Counted from the stretch's first letter, positions 32,382-42,442 are shown. The stretch is 50,633 bases of DNA from an uncultured Pelosinus sp. (GCA_900550105.1 URQW01000015.1:1-50633), one strand, 5' to 3'. Numbers and translations are program-made. Notes: generated by a model not told the origin, from the letters alone.

Positions 32382-35135
32382 TTATCTGATAGTAAAACCC
32401 TCTACGTCGCTCGCTTTTCTATGCGGCAAAAAGAAAACAAATTCAGTTCCCTGTCCAATCGCACTATGAATCTGTACGGTCCCATGAAGTTGCTTTAACT
32501 CTGCTAAAACAGCAGAAAGTCCCACACCGCGTCCCGCTAATTCAGTAACTTTGGGAGCGCCGGAAAAGCCCTCAGCAAAAACAAGCTGCAACTTTTTCTG
32601 CTCATCCATACCGGCCAATTCTACTGTTGTACAAATTTTTCTTTGCAACGCAATAGAGCTGATTTGCTCTGAATCCATTCCCCTGCCATCATCACGAATA
32701 TGTAACCGTATGCCCTCAGCATCGTGATGGATCCAACAACGCATATGGCCGATTTCATCTTTCCCTTGCACGATTCTTTCCTCTAAGGACTCTAAGCCAT
32801 GCACTACAGCATTTCGAAATACATGACCAAGTGATTTAATAAATTCTTGATAAATAATTGGATCGACGAGATTCTCGCCGCCTTCAATAACAAACGGTTT
32901 AATCACTTTGCCATTTCGTTCCGCCAATCCTACCGTATACTCAGGATAAGATTGCAATAATTCTTTAAATGGCTTATACCGCAGCTTTCTTAGTTCAGGA
33001 AGTAGGAAACGACATTCTTCCGGCGGTAAAAGCTCTTGCACTTTCGCTTCTAGTTCTAATAAACGTTCACTTTCAATAACCAAGCGATTTTCTTGTTCAA
33101 AAAAGCTCTCTCCCAATATCTCTTTTAAAATCGTCATATCTTCCTGCAGCCATTCTTGTAAGGTTGCAGGTGGAAAAGCAGCAAGGGTTGCTTGCAAAGC
33201 CTGATCGCTTGCTCCGGCTTTATGGGCGCAAAACTTCCCTAACCAATCTTCCATCTCGTGTAGTTTTGCCATCAAGTGCTTCATGCGAAGCTGCCCAAAC
33301 GTTCCCTTAAAAGTATGGACCGTTCGAAATAAGGCAGAGCAAATATCTGTAGTGGTCTGTTCTTCTTTGAGTTTTTGTCCGATCCCCTCTTGGCAAAAAG
33401 AATTATATTGCTTCACAGCAGCAAAAAAGTCATCGGCATGGGTAACAACATGAACCACCATTGATAAAACATCTCGCTCTGCCTGAATTTGCTGTTCCAT
33501 CGTTTTTTGAAGAGTAAGATCTGTAAGAATCACCATAATTCTTCGATCCCAAAGCTCTTTCTTGCCTTCAATTAGCTTATAGGCAAGCCCAATAGATCGA
33601 TTTCCTAGCATAATTTCTTCTGGCAAAAGCGAAAGATAAGTTTTTCGCACCATCGTACGTTGTTCTGTAAAGACCTTAGCAAAGAGATTAACTATAAAAT
33701 CTTGCTCGGTTTCATTATCCGGATAGAGCAATACAGAAATATTCTTACCGCCAATTGGGCCAGAAAAAATCATTTCACATTCAGCGCTGTATTCCTCATT
33801 AATTGTAAGATCAGGACCGAAAGAAAGAAATCCTTGTCCAGCATGGTCTAATAGGCTCTGTAATGAGGCAGTTCGTTCTGCAATTTTTTTCTCCAATTCT
33901 TTATTCCATTCTTCCATGCAAGCATGAGACCGCTGCACTTCTTCATACATTTTCTGCAAAGAATCAAGCGTAGTGTTAATCGAATTTGTCAGAAAAGCCA
34001 TTTCATCTTTCGAAAAAAGCCGCCCTCGCACCGCCCAATCGCCCTGACCAACGCGCTGCATAACACCACTCAATTCATAGACAGATCTACGAACTGACAA
34101 ATCAAATCCTAAGAAAAGATAGCAAACAAGAAATAGTACAGCCCCTGAAAAAACCACTACACCATCACGATATTGACGATAACGGTCTACTCGCTCTGCT
34201 AACATTTTTTCTGCAACCTGTAAGGTACTTTTCTCCATGTCTATGGAAGTTTGTATAGCCTGAACGCCTGCGGCGGCAAGTAATTCCGGCGGAATCGGTA
34301 ATCCCTGCTGCCCTAATAGGTTTTGTTCCACATTCCAAGTAAAAATCGGTACAGAATCAGTCAGTGCCGACTGTAGGGTTTTTAATTCTTTTTCTACTAG
34401 CTCATTATGCCGAAATATAAGCTGGATATCATGACTAACCTGCTCTAGTACAGAGCGCTCTAGCCCAACAATCTGCAGTAAACGATTCTTGCTGTCTTCG
34501 GAAAAACCACTCTGGGGCCGCTGTACCGCAAGAGCTTTCGTTACAGTCAAATAGTCCATAAGCTGAGGCAGTTTTCTTAAGGTTACATCAATAAGGTAAG
34601 ATGTAGTAAAGTCTGAATCCATCGTTAAATTAGAAGCATAGCCAACATGTTGCATCAATTCATTGATCTCTTCAATCCAGCGACTATCTAAGTCTAACTC
34701 TGTCTGATTCTGGCTTTGCTCTAATTGCGTCGCTGCTTTTCGTTTCCCCCAGTCTTGTTGCACTAACTGTACTTTCCAGTCGGTATCAAATTGATTTCCA
34801 AGATGCTTCTCTTCCTCAACTACCTTGGCCAAAGCTTGATCAACCTTAGCCCTCTCTTGCTGCAAAGCTTGGCTATGTTCATCTGTTTGCGACAAATACT
34901 CATAATGAACTGTACGATAAGACTGAGCTGCTGCTAATAAATCAGTTAATACAATTTCATAGTGAATCCCCATACGCTCTTTTTCCGATAATTCGATCGT
35001 CCGATTTAACTCGGCTACCAACATATAAATTAACACAAAAGCCTGAATAAAAATAAGAAGCCCAATGATCGTAAATTTATAAGCGTATTTTAGTCGATTC
35101 ATAAAGCGTATTGCCGGTTCCAATAAACGATTCAT
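32382..35135 (-). CDS. Membrane-bound CheA-like histidine kinase with HPt domain
   Basis: 917 residues from the ATG at 35135 (AGGTGA site 5 bp upstream; a GTG at 35144 lies inside that site). Order: membrane helix (about 17-42), extracytoplasmic helical sensor (about 45-325), second membrane helix (about 328-348), HAMP (about 350-400), a coiled coil, a PAS-like region (about 420-545), an HPt domain with phospho-His H607 (VHTFKG), and a CheA-type ATPase (NAVVHGLESLEERI, DDGRGMD, GRGVGLSAV). CheA's P2 and CheW-like domains are missing. It probably phosphorylates the CheY-like protein downstream, independent of a chemoreceptor array. Confidence 0.9.
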   Translation of the reverse strand: MNRLLEPAIRFMNRLKYAYKFTIIGLLIFIQAFVLIYMLVAELNRTIELSEKERMGIHYEIVLTDLLAAAQSYRTVHYEYLSQTDEHSQALQQERAKVDQALAKVVEEEKHLGNQFDTDWKVQLVQQDWGKRKAATQLEQSQNQTELDLDSRWIEEINELMQHVGYASNLTMDSDFTTSYLIDVTLRKLPQLMDYLTVTKALAVQRPQSGFSEDSKNRLLQIVGLERSVLEQVSHDIQLIFRHNELVEKELKTLQSALTDSVPIFTWNVEQNLLGQQGLPIPPELLAAAGVQAIQTSIDMEKSTLQVAEKMLAERVDRYRQYRDGVVVFSGAVLFLVCYLFLGFDLSVRRSVYELSGVMQRVGQGDWAVRGRLFSKDEMAFLTNSINTTLDSLQKMYEEVQRSHACMEEWNKELEKKIAERTASLQSLLDHAGQGFLSFGPDLTINEEYSAECEMIFSGPIGGKNISVLLYPDNETEQDFIVNLFAKVFTEQRTMVRKTYLSLLPEEIMLGNRSIGLAYKLIEGKKELWDRRIMVILTDLTLQKTMEQQIQAERDVLSMVVHVVTHADDFFAAVKQYNSFCQEGIGQKLKEEQTTTDICSALFRTVHTFKGTFGQLRMKHLMAKLHEMEDWLGKFCAHKAGASDQALQATLAAFPPATLQEWLQEDMTILKEILGESFFEQENRLVIESERLLELEAKVQELLPPEECRFLLPELRKLRYKPFKELLQSYPEYTVGLAERNGKVIKPFVIEGGENLVDPIIYQEFIKSLGHVFRNAVVHGLESLEERIVQGKDEIGHMRCWIHHDAEGIRLHIRDDGRGMDSEQISSIALQRKICTTVELAGMDEQKKLQLVFAEGFSGAPKVTELAGRGVGLSAVLAELKQLHGTVQIHSAIGQGTEFVFFLPHRKASDVEGFTIR

Positions 35136-35382
35136 TCTTATCACCTGACCGTTTTTTCTCGACTATACCAAAGCACTAGCCTTCAAGTCCTATTTTAGGC
35201 TAATATAGCTTAAATCAGGTGAACTTGAGGTTAATTTTTTGTAAAAATTAGCCTTACTTGTCAAGCTATAGTATAATTAAACAGGAAATCGGCCAAGTAT
35301 ACAGAATTCCTCTCTTATCTTCTTTTAAGTTCCACCTAAATATTTTAAAATATATTTAAATAATCCAAATTGGGGTGAAAGT

Positions 35383-37443
35383 ATGAAAACCTTTCCTATT
35401 CAGTTTCGCATGACAAGCATCCGTACACGTCTGTTGTTCTTAATTCTTGCGATCATGATCATTTCTTTAAGCGTTCTGACTGGAATCAGTTATTATTTCT
35501 CTAAACACTACTTATCTAACAGCGTCAATGAAATTGCCTCTTCCATTGGTGTTGATTATGCACACCGTGTACAATCTTCTACAAATGAACTAATTATCTT
35601 TGTCCAGGAACTGGCGAATAATCCTTACATAAAAGCCGGCACAGATCGCCCGCAAATCGTCAGTGCTTTAGCTGACGGAATTAAGCGCAACAATAAGTTT
35701 ACGGGCTTAAATTATGGCGATTTGCAAGGAAATGTTGTCCGCGCGCAAGGAGATACGGTTTTTTTAGGCGATCGCGAATATTATAAAAAAGCGATTCAAA
35801 CTAAAAAAATTGCTATATCGGACCCACTCATTGCCAAGGGAACAGGCAAAATTTCTCTGGCCGTTGCCGTTCCGGTCTTCGTTAATGGCAATGTAACCGG
35901 CATACTGCAGGCAACTATTCCACTTGACAGTTTAAATGACATGGTAAAAGATATTAAATTTGAAGACAGCGGTTACGGCCTGATTATTGCCAAATCCGGT
36001 ATGGTCATTGCCAATGGCAAAAGCGCTGACTTCAATGGCAAACTAATGTTAACAGAAAAAAAAGTAGCGACTGAGCTGAATTTACCGATTGCTGAACTAG
36101 ACGATAAAATTCTCGCTTTATTCAAAGAAACAGTCGAAAACGGCGGGCAACACGAAGGAACTCACAACTTTCTAAATAAAGATACGTCTTATCTCAGTGT
36201 ACTAACTCCCATTGAGCTTCCTGGCGACCAGCGCTGGGTCATGATGATTACCGCCCCTGCCGCTGAAGCCACACGTGAAGTAGGAACAATGAGCTTGATT
36301 CTAATAGGTGCTTCCCTAGTCTGTATTTTACTTGGCTCCATTGCTGTTGTTGCTATCAGTAACAATTTCGCCCGCCCCATTATCAGAATCCGTGATGAAT
36401 CACTCTTATTAGCCGCAGGCGATTTACGTTCTCGTCCCATTCAAATCAATTCTGATGATGAATTTGGCCAACTAGCCAAAGCCTTTAGCGAAATGGCGGA
36501 AAAACTTCGTAAATTCATTACCAATGTACAGTTAAAATCAGAAACCGTTGCTGCTGCCAGCGAAGAAATGACAGCCAGCGCCCAACAATCCGCCGAAGTA
36601 ACAAATCAGGTCGCCCAGGCAACCTGCCATATTGCCGCAGGTTCTGAATCACAGGCAAAAGCAGTTGATCAAATGGCGACGATTGTTGAAAAAATCTCTG
36701 CTGGCATAGAAAACATTACGGTAACAGTTCGAGAAATTTCCTCAATGGCCCAAAAAACAAGTCTTTCTACGGGGCAAGGTCGTGAGGCTATTGAAAAAGC
36801 CACCGAACATATGCGTAATATTGGTACTGGCTCTGAAACAGTGCAAAATACGATCGAAAATTTAGCACAAGGCTCACGCGAAATCGGCGAAATTGTAACA
36901 CTGATTTCCTCCATTGCTGGTCAAACAAATCTTCTAGCTCTTAATGCCGCCATTGAAGCGGCTCGCGCCGGTGAAGCGGGCCGTGGCTTCGCCGTCGTTG
37001 CTGACGAAGTTCGCAAACTCGCCGAAGAGTCTAACCAAGCGGCACAAAAGATTACCGCTTTAATTCAACAAAACGAGCTTGCTATGGGGCAGGCGATTAC
37101 TGCCAGCCACGCTAGCGCCACTGGCGTTCAAACAGGGATCGAAGTAGTTGAATCTGCTGGAGATACCTTTAAAGTAATTGCAGCTACTGTAGAAACCTTA
37201 TCAAAACAGATGCAAGGCATTATCGAATCCATTGATCAGATTGCCGCTGGCAGCGAAACCCTTGTTCTATCAGTTCAAAATGTCGATAAAATAGCGAATG
37301 CAAATGCAACAGAAGCGGAAAGCGTTTCTGCCGCAACAGAAGAACAGGCCGCCGCGATGCAAGAAATTGCCTTCTCCAGCAAATCCTTAGCATCTACAGC
37401 AACAGAACTCCAAAGTGCTGTGACTAACTTCCAGGTCAAGTAA
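35383..37443 (+). CDS. Methyl-accepting chemotaxis protein (dCache_1 type)
   Basis: 686 residues: short cytoplasmic N-terminus, membrane helix (about 17-40), double-Cache ligand domain (about 42-300; GDREYYKKAIQTKKIAISDP, SGYGLIIAKSGMVIANG), membrane helix (about 304-326), HAMP (about 330-382) and a long signalling coiled coil (about 395-686) with the highly conserved tip EIVTLISSIAGQTNLLALNA followed by IEAARAGEAGRGFAVVADE. It senses small ligands outside the inner membrane and signals to CheA/CheW. The ATG has a GGGGTGA site. Ligand not predictable. Confidence 0.95.
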   Translation: MKTFPIQFRMTSIRTRLLFLILAIMIISLSVLTGISYYFSKHYLSNSVNEIASSIGVDYAHRVQSSTNELIIFVQELANNPYIKAGTDRPQIVSALADGIKRNNKFTGLNYGDLQGNVVRAQGDTVFLGDREYYKKAIQTKKIAISDPLIAKGTGKISLAVAVPVFVNGNVTGILQATIPLDSLNDMVKDIKFEDSGYGLIIAKSGMVIANGKSADFNGKLMLTEKKVATELNLPIAELDDKILALFKETVENGGQHEGTHNFLNKDTSYLSVLTPIELPGDQRWVMMITAPAAEATREVGTMSLILIGASLVCILLGSIAVVAISNNFARPIIRIRDESLLLAAGDLRSRPIQINSDDEFGQLAKAFSEMAEKLRKFITNVQLKSETVAAASEEMTASAQQSAEVTNQVAQATCHIAAGSESQAKAVDQMATIVEKISAGIENITVTVREISSMAQKTSLSTGQGREAIEKATEHMRNIGTGSETVQNTIENLAQGSREIGEIVTLISSIAGQTNLLALNAAIEAARAGEAGRGFAVVADEVRKLAEESNQAAQKITALIQQNELAMGQAITASHASATGVQTGIEVVESAGDTFKVIAATVETLSKQMQGIIESIDQIAAGSETLVLSVQNVDKIANANATEAESVSAATEEQAAAMQEIAFSSKSLASTATELQSAVTNFQVK

Positions 37444-37477
37444 CCCACCCTCATACGAGTCCAAAAACTAAACATAA

Positions 37478-37527
37478 AAGGCTGACGCATCCACGTAAAA
37501 TCTACGTGTAGTACGTCAGCCTTCTTT
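37478..37527. terminator. Bidirectional terminator between chemoreceptor and RND genes
   Basis: AAGGCTGACG at 37478-37487 pairs with CGTCAGCCTT at 37514-37523, with an inner CACGTA/TACGTG stem; CTTTATT follows on the plus strand and TTTTATG on the minus strand. Confidence 0.82.
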
Positions 37528-37550
37528 ATTGCTAATTCAACAAAGAATCT

Positions 37551-40500
37551 TTAAATGGAACCGTCCACCTGGTCACTCTTTACAGAATCTTTTGTACCAA
37601 TTATAGCTTGAGGAACCTCGACCTTAAACCATGCCGCATACATAGTCGGCAGCACAAGCAAAGTAAGCACGGTAGCGCCAAATAAACCACCGGCAATGGC
37701 CACAGCCATGGGGCCCCAAAAGTTACTGATAACCAGCGGTAGCATCCCTAAAATCGCCGCAGCCGCAGTCAACATAATTGGTCGAAATCGCAGAATGGTC
37801 GAATCAATAATTGCATCCCATACCGTTTCACCCGCTGCTTTATGCTGCTCAATCTGGTCAATCAAAATAACTGAATTGCGTATAATCATACCACTCAAAG
37901 CTAAAATGCCAAGCTCAGCTACAAAACCTAGTGGACGCTGTGTGGCCAGCATGGCCAGACTCACGCCAATGATGCCTAACGGCGCTGTCAGCACAGTCAA
38001 CAGCATCAGCGATATTTTGCGTAGCTGGAAAATAAGCAGTGTTAAAATCACAAAGATCATGGCAGGCACAGGCTGCAACAAATATTTAATGGATTTTTCG
38101 CTATTTTCTAAAGAGCCGCCAATCGTAATGCTATAGCCGGGCGGCAGCTGATTGCGAATTTGGCTTAAAGAGGTATACACTGCTTTAGTCACGTCATTGC
38201 CCATTGCCCCAGGAATCACATTGGCCTGCACCGTAATTGTCGGTTTTAAATCGCGCCGCCAGACAAGCCCCTGCTCCCCATCGTAACTAATTTTAGCGAT
38301 TTGTTCTAAAGGAACAAACTTGCCGCTACCAATATGAATATTGAGATCTTTCATATGCGATAAGTCATAGCGATTCTGATTATTTAAACGAAACACCATA
38401 TCAACCGTCTTATCTCGCTGACGAAACTCAGCAATAGCTGCACCAGATAGCTGCATTTGTAGGTTATTTGCCAGGGTTTGACTATCAATACCGAGTAATC
38501 GAGCCTTATCCTGATCCACTGCCAAATGCATAACTTTGCTTTTTTCATTCCAATCAAAATTCACATCAAGAATGTTTGGGTTATTATTCATAACCTGGCG
38601 CACTTCTTCTGCAATGGCTTGCACCTTATCATGATCGTAGCCAGCTACGCGCAGCATCACCGGATACGGTGAAGGCGGCCCTGTCTGAATCAATTTAATA
38701 TTGCCGCGCACATTGGGAAATTGTTCCGCAAAGAGAGTATCAATTTTCTTGTGAATGATATCGCGCGCCTCAGGACTTTTGGCCACAATAACAAACTGAG
38801 CATAATTATTAGCAGGGAGTTTGGGCTCGGTAGTTAAAACAAAACGTGGCGCCCCTTCACCAACGTAGTAGCTATAGTTTTCGATCTGTTCGTCACTAGC
38901 TATTTCCTGAGAAAACCGATTGGCTTCGGCCTCTGTAGCCTTCAGTGAAGCCCCTTCGGGCAGTGTCATTTCCACAATAAGTTCCGGCCGGATTGACGGT
39001 GGAAAAAACTCTTGCTTGATAAATTGAAACAGACCGATTGCCCCAATAAAAGCACTTAACGTACAAACAAGTACGATTTTGCGATGGGTCAGACACCAAA
39101 CGAGAACCTTGCGAAACAATCGATAGAACCTAGTATCATACAGGTTATGGTCCGCTTGGTGATCTTTCTTAACTTTAATAAGCAGGCTGCCTAAAAGCGG
39201 CGTAACTAAAACAGAAACAAGCCAAGAAATTATTAAGGCAATTGTTATAACCTTGAATAGCGAACTCGTAAATTCGGCAGCATTCCCTTTAGCAAAACCA
39301 ATCGGAATAAAACCAGCGCACGTAATCAATGTACCTGTCAGCATAGGGAAAGCTGTAGCTGTATAGGCAAAAGATGCAGCCTTAAACGTATCCCAGCCTT
39401 GTTCTAGTTTAACGCTCATCATCTCGACCGCAATAATGGCATCATCGACTAATAACCCCAAGGCGATAATTAAAGCGCCCAAAGAAACTTTATGCAAATC
39501 AATACCGCCAATCTGCATGCAAACAAAAACTCCCGCAATCACAAGAGGAATACATAAAGCTACCACGATACCAGAGCGAATACCTAGGCTGGCAAAACAC
39601 ACAGCTAGAACGATAAAAATAGCTTCTTTCAAAGATTTTGTAAATTCGCCGATCGATTCTTCAACGACTTTCGGCTGATTCGATACTTGACTTAATTCTA
39701 GCCCTGCAGGCAGCTCTTGCTGAATCTCTTTAATTTTTGCCGTTACATTTTCACCCAAAGTGAGGATATTGCCGCCTTTATCCATCGAGATAGCCAGACC
39801 AATAGCAGGCTGACCATTAAAGTACATTTTCGGATTGATCGGATCACTATAGCTGCGTTCAATTTTGGCAATATCGCCAAGACGGAAAGTCCGTCCCCCG
39901 GCTCGGATCGGCAAATTTTTAATGCTTTCCAAATCATCGAACATTCCCGTAACCCGCAGGTAAACATTATCAGAGGACGTCTCGACCATGCCTGCCGCTG
40001 CCGTAGCATTTTGCGTTTTCACTGTATTCATAATCAAATTAGGATCGATTCCAAGCTCAGCCAGCTTTGCACTTTCCATTTCAATGTAAATTTTTTCATC
40101 CTGTACGCCAAGTAAGTCTACTTTACGAATATTGGGAATCGCCAGTAGCATCCGACGAATTTTCTCGGCTCTGTCCCGCATTTCTTCATAAGTAAAACCG
40201 TCGGCTGTAAGGGCGTAAATGGAACCAAATACATCGTCAAAGCGGTCATTAAATCCGATTCCCGCTACGCCCTGCGGCAGTGTATGGCTGATATCGTTCA
40301 CCATATCGCGTACTTCCCGCCAGGTTGGGCGAATATCTTTTTCGCTGACTTCGTCTTTTAAATTTACATAAATAACAGCTTGACCAGGCCTTGAATAACT
40401 TTTTAAATAATCAAGCCCCGGTGTATCTTGAAGCTTTTTCTCCACTTTATCCGTAACTTGTTCTTCTACCTCGCGCGCACTTGCTCCCGGCCAAGAGACA

Positions 40501-40652
40501 GAAACAATCATTTGACGGATGACAAAATCAGGGTCTTCCATCCGTCCTAACCGAAAGTAGGAAAAAATCCCCATGATAAACGTAGCAATTATAAAGTAAT
40601 AAATAATTGGTTTATTATGCAAAGCCCACTCTGTTAAATTGACTCGCTTCAC
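37551..40652 (-). CDS. RND efflux transporter, inner-membrane pump
   Basis: 1033 residues, full length for an AcrB-type pump. The N-terminal helix and SVSWPGASAREVEEQVTDKVE, the proton-relay pair in GLLVDDAIIAVEMM, and the second set of membrane helices near the C-terminus (LAPLGIIGVSLAM-like, SGMIIRNSVILIDQIE) are standard. The porter and docking domains lie in the two large loops. The start is GTG at 40652, overlapping the TAG of the adaptor gene by one base (TAGTG), with AGGTGA upstream. A pump of this kind needs an outer membrane and a TolC-like exit, which is not in the window. Confidence 0.95.
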   Translation of the reverse strand: MKRVNLTEWALHNKPIIYYFIIATFIMGIFSYFRLGRMEDPDFVIRQMIVSVSWPGASAREVEEQVTDKVEKKLQDTPGLDYLKSYSRPGQAVIYVNLKDEVSEKDIRPTWREVRDMVNDISHTLPQGVAGIGFNDRFDDVFGSIYALTADGFTYEEMRDRAEKIRRMLLAIPNIRKVDLLGVQDEKIYIEMESAKLAELGIDPNLIMNTVKTQNATAAAGMVETSSDNVYLRVTGMFDDLESIKNLPIRAGGRTFRLGDIAKIERSYSDPINPKMYFNGQPAIGLAISMDKGGNILTLGENVTAKIKEIQQELPAGLELSQVSNQPKVVEESIGEFTKSLKEAIFIVLAVCFASLGIRSGIVVALCIPLVIAGVFVCMQIGGIDLHKVSLGALIIALGLLVDDAIIAVEMMSVKLEQGWDTFKAASFAYTATAFPMLTGTLITCAGFIPIGFAKGNAAEFTSSLFKVITIALIISWLVSVLVTPLLGSLLIKVKKDHQADHNLYDTRFYRLFRKVLVWCLTHRKIVLVCTLSAFIGAIGLFQFIKQEFFPPSIRPELIVEMTLPEGASLKATEAEANRFSQEIASDEQIENYSYYVGEGAPRFVLTTEPKLPANNYAQFVIVAKSPEARDIIHKKIDTLFAEQFPNVRGNIKLIQTGPPSPYPVMLRVAGYDHDKVQAIAEEVRQVMNNNPNILDVNFDWNEKSKVMHLAVDQDKARLLGIDSQTLANNLQMQLSGAAIAEFRQRDKTVDMVFRLNNQNRYDLSHMKDLNIHIGSGKFVPLEQIAKISYDGEQGLVWRRDLKPTITVQANVIPGAMGNDVTKAVYTSLSQIRNQLPPGYSITIGGSLENSEKSIKYLLQPVPAMIFVILTLLIFQLRKISLMLLTVLTAPLGIIGVSLAMLATQRPLGFVAELGILALSGMIIRNSVILIDQIEQHKAAGETVWDAIIDSTILRFRPIMLTAAAAILGMLPLVISNFWGPMAVAIAGGLFGATVLTLLVLPTMYAAWFKVEVPQAIIGTKDSVKSDQVDGSI

Positions 40653-41737
40653 TATTCTTCACCTGCCGTCCTTACTTTCTGTCCGGCCTGCAGCTTATGC
40701 ACTCCAGCTGTTACGATTCGCTCGCCTGGCTGAAGACCTGACAAAACTTGAATCTGATTATCACCAAAAGTTCCCACACTAATGGGTCGTAGCGTAAGTG
40801 CTCCATTTTCAACAACCCAAACATTCGGCTGATTCCCCGACTGATATAATGCGGCCAATGGAATATACACACCAGAACCGTTACCGCCTGATACTCCCTG
40901 AGCTACATTGACAGCTGCCGTCATCCCTAATTTTACAGCACTAGGGGGATTTATTAGACGAATCCTGGCCTTATACGTTCGCGAAACGGGGTCTGCCATG
41001 GGCGAAATTTCTCTGACTTCACCAGTAACCGTTGTATTGTTTAAAGCCCAAAAAGTAATAGTAAGCTGCGCCGCTTTCTGAAGTGACTCTACCTGATTTT
41101 CCGGCACAGAAATTTCTACCTCTCGTTCGCCATCCTGAACGAGAGTAAGAACAGGCTGTCCGGCACTGACGACTTGCCCAGCCTCAACATTGATTGCCGA
41201 AACAACACCAGAACTACTCGCTTGCAGCAGAGTATAATTTAATTTATTGATTCCCTGGGAATATTGAGCTGATGCTTGTTGCAGCGCAGCCGCAGCAGCA
41301 TCATAGGCATTTTGATATTGATCATATTGCGCTCGACTAATAATATCTTGTTCAAGCAGCTGCCGGTAGCGATTCAAATTGCTTTCCGCCAGTTTCAATT
41401 GCGATTGAGCTGAGGCGACTTGCGCTGAATTACTGTTTACCAACTGATTAATATCTTTCGGATCAATTTCCATCAGGACATCGCCAGCCTGCACTTGACT
41501 GCCTAATTGAACAGACCGTTTGATAATTTTCCCATCCACTTGAAAACTGAGCTGCGTTTCATAGCGACCCCGTACCGCCCCGGAATACACAGCAGACTGG
41601 CCCTTATCACTCATCTTAATAACTTCGGTCTGAACTAACGCTGCCTTTTGTTCAACTAAGGGCGCATTACCGCAGCCTGCTAAAAAAATCCAAGCGGACA
41701 CGAAGCAGCACAGACCTTTATATAAAGATTTTTGCAT
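40652..41737 (-). CDS. RND efflux periplasmic adaptor (lipoprotein)
   Basis: 361 residues. A lipoprotein signal peptide ends at LAGC (Cys22), followed by a short N-terminal beta domain (VQLGSQVQAGDVLMEIDP), a helical hairpin (about 80-150, rich in Gln/Ala), a lipoyl-like half (SGVVSAINVEAGQVVSAGQPVL) and the membrane-proximal beta barrel. It links the pump to an outer-membrane channel. The ATG has a GGAGGAGGGG site. Downstream of tetR and upstream of the pump: a tetR-adaptor-pump operon or pair. Confidence 0.93.
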   Translation of the reverse strand: MQKSLYKGLCCFVSAWIFLAGCGNAPLVEQKAALVQTEVIKMSDKGQSAVYSGAVRGRYETQLSFQVDGKIIKRSVQLGSQVQAGDVLMEIDPKDINQLVNSNSAQVASAQSQLKLAESNLNRYRQLLEQDIISRAQYDQYQNAYDAAAAALQQASAQYSQGINKLNYTLLQASSSGVVSAINVEAGQVVSAGQPVLTLVQDGEREVEISVPENQVESLQKAAQLTITFWALNNTTVTGEVREISPMADPVSRTYKARIRLINPPSAVKLGMTAAVNVAQGVSGGNGSGVYIPLAALYQSGNQPNVWVVENGALTLRPISVGTFGDNQIQVLSGLQPGERIVTAGVHKLQAGQKVRTAGEE

Positions 41738-41785
41738 AAGCTTTCCCCTCCTCCATACAACTCGTTCTAAAAAATAGGGTACTTC

Positions 41786-42367
41786 TTATTTTTTCACAAT
41801 ACTATGGACAATAAGATCAATTAATACCTCTGTATAATAAGCTTCTTCCCCTTTTCTACCGGAAAACTCCATTGTCCGCATATAACTAAAAGCTTCGAAT
41901 AACCGAACACCTGCATAAGCAAAAAGTTCTTCATCAACCTCGCGAAATAACCCTCGCTGTTTGCCTTTTCACAGAATATCACTGATGAGAGAAATAACCT
42001 CTTCTCGCACCATCGTATTATATTTTTTACTAATAAAGGCGGAAAAAAGCTGATCATCAGCCTTTAACAGGCGAGTTAAAAAGTGATCTTCATTAAAAAA
42101 CCGAATGGCCGTCCTGATAAGCTGCGTAATCTGTTCTAGCGGATCGTCAATGATAGCAATTTGTTCAAAAAGAACTTTTTGAAAAGCTTGATTTTCCCGG
42201 ATCATTAAATTTGTAAATAAATCCTCTTTATCGCGAAACAGTTCGTATATAGTCCGCTTAGAAACTTTACAGTCGCGACTTAATTCATCCATCGTTGTTT
42301 TCCGATAGCCAAAACGGTCAAATCGCTCTTTAGCCTTATCAAGAATGAGATTTCTTATATCTTCCAT
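41786..42367 (-). pseudogene. TetR-family regulator interrupted by an in-frame TGA
   Basis: The first 132 codons encode an intact TetR DNA-binding head (KAKERFDRFGYRKTTMDELS, VSKRTIYELFRDKEDLF) and the start of the ligand domain. A TGA at 41971-41969 stops it after ISDIL; the same frame then continues without a break for 60 codons (KGKQRGLFREVDEELFAYAG ... IVKK) to a TAA at 41786-41788, giving normal TetR length of about 193. So a single base change, for instance CGA to TGA, explains it. A 132-residue product would lack the dimer and ligand part. The neighbouring RND operon may be its target. Confidence 0.85.
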
Positions 42368-42413
42368 GTCTCGCCCTCTTTCCCGATCATAATAAAATCA
42401 CCACTTAAAAACT

Positions 42414-42442
42414 ATATTAGTGTTTTAGTTTTCTATTGTCAA
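42414..42442 (-). promoter_or_regulatory. Promoter of tetR (and probably the RND operon)
   Basis: TTGACA (42442-42437) and TAATAT (42419-42414) on the minus strand are exactly 17 bp apart. The -35 box is part of a 14-bp inverted-repeat arm. Between the boxes is a further dyad AAAACTA/TAGTTTT that may be the TetR operator. Confidence 0.8.

Noticed and set aside
35272..35277. TATAAT upstream of the chemoreceptor gene as promoter
   Set aside because: No acceptable -35 is found at 16-18 bp, and no flagellar sigma (TAAA-N15-GCCGATAA) pattern fits, so I leave the promoter open.
37696..38136. 146-codon plus-strand frame inside the RND pump gene
   Set aside because: It is the antisense shadow of a strongly conserved transporter, with no ribosome site or recognisable motif. 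The same holds for the other long antisense frames, such as 2299-2724, 4430-4846 and 39717-40115.
41930..41975. TGA in tetR as a selenocysteine codon
   Set aside because: Only a 4-bp GCGA/TCGC stem can be drawn downstream, unlike a bacterial SECIS, and TetR proteins are not known selenoproteins. A nonsense change is simpler.
41821..42057. 78-codon minus-strand frame overlapping the end of tetR
   Set aside because: It is in a different frame from the TetR continuation, has no ribosome site, and its translation resembles nothing; the real continuation is in frame with tetR past the TGA.
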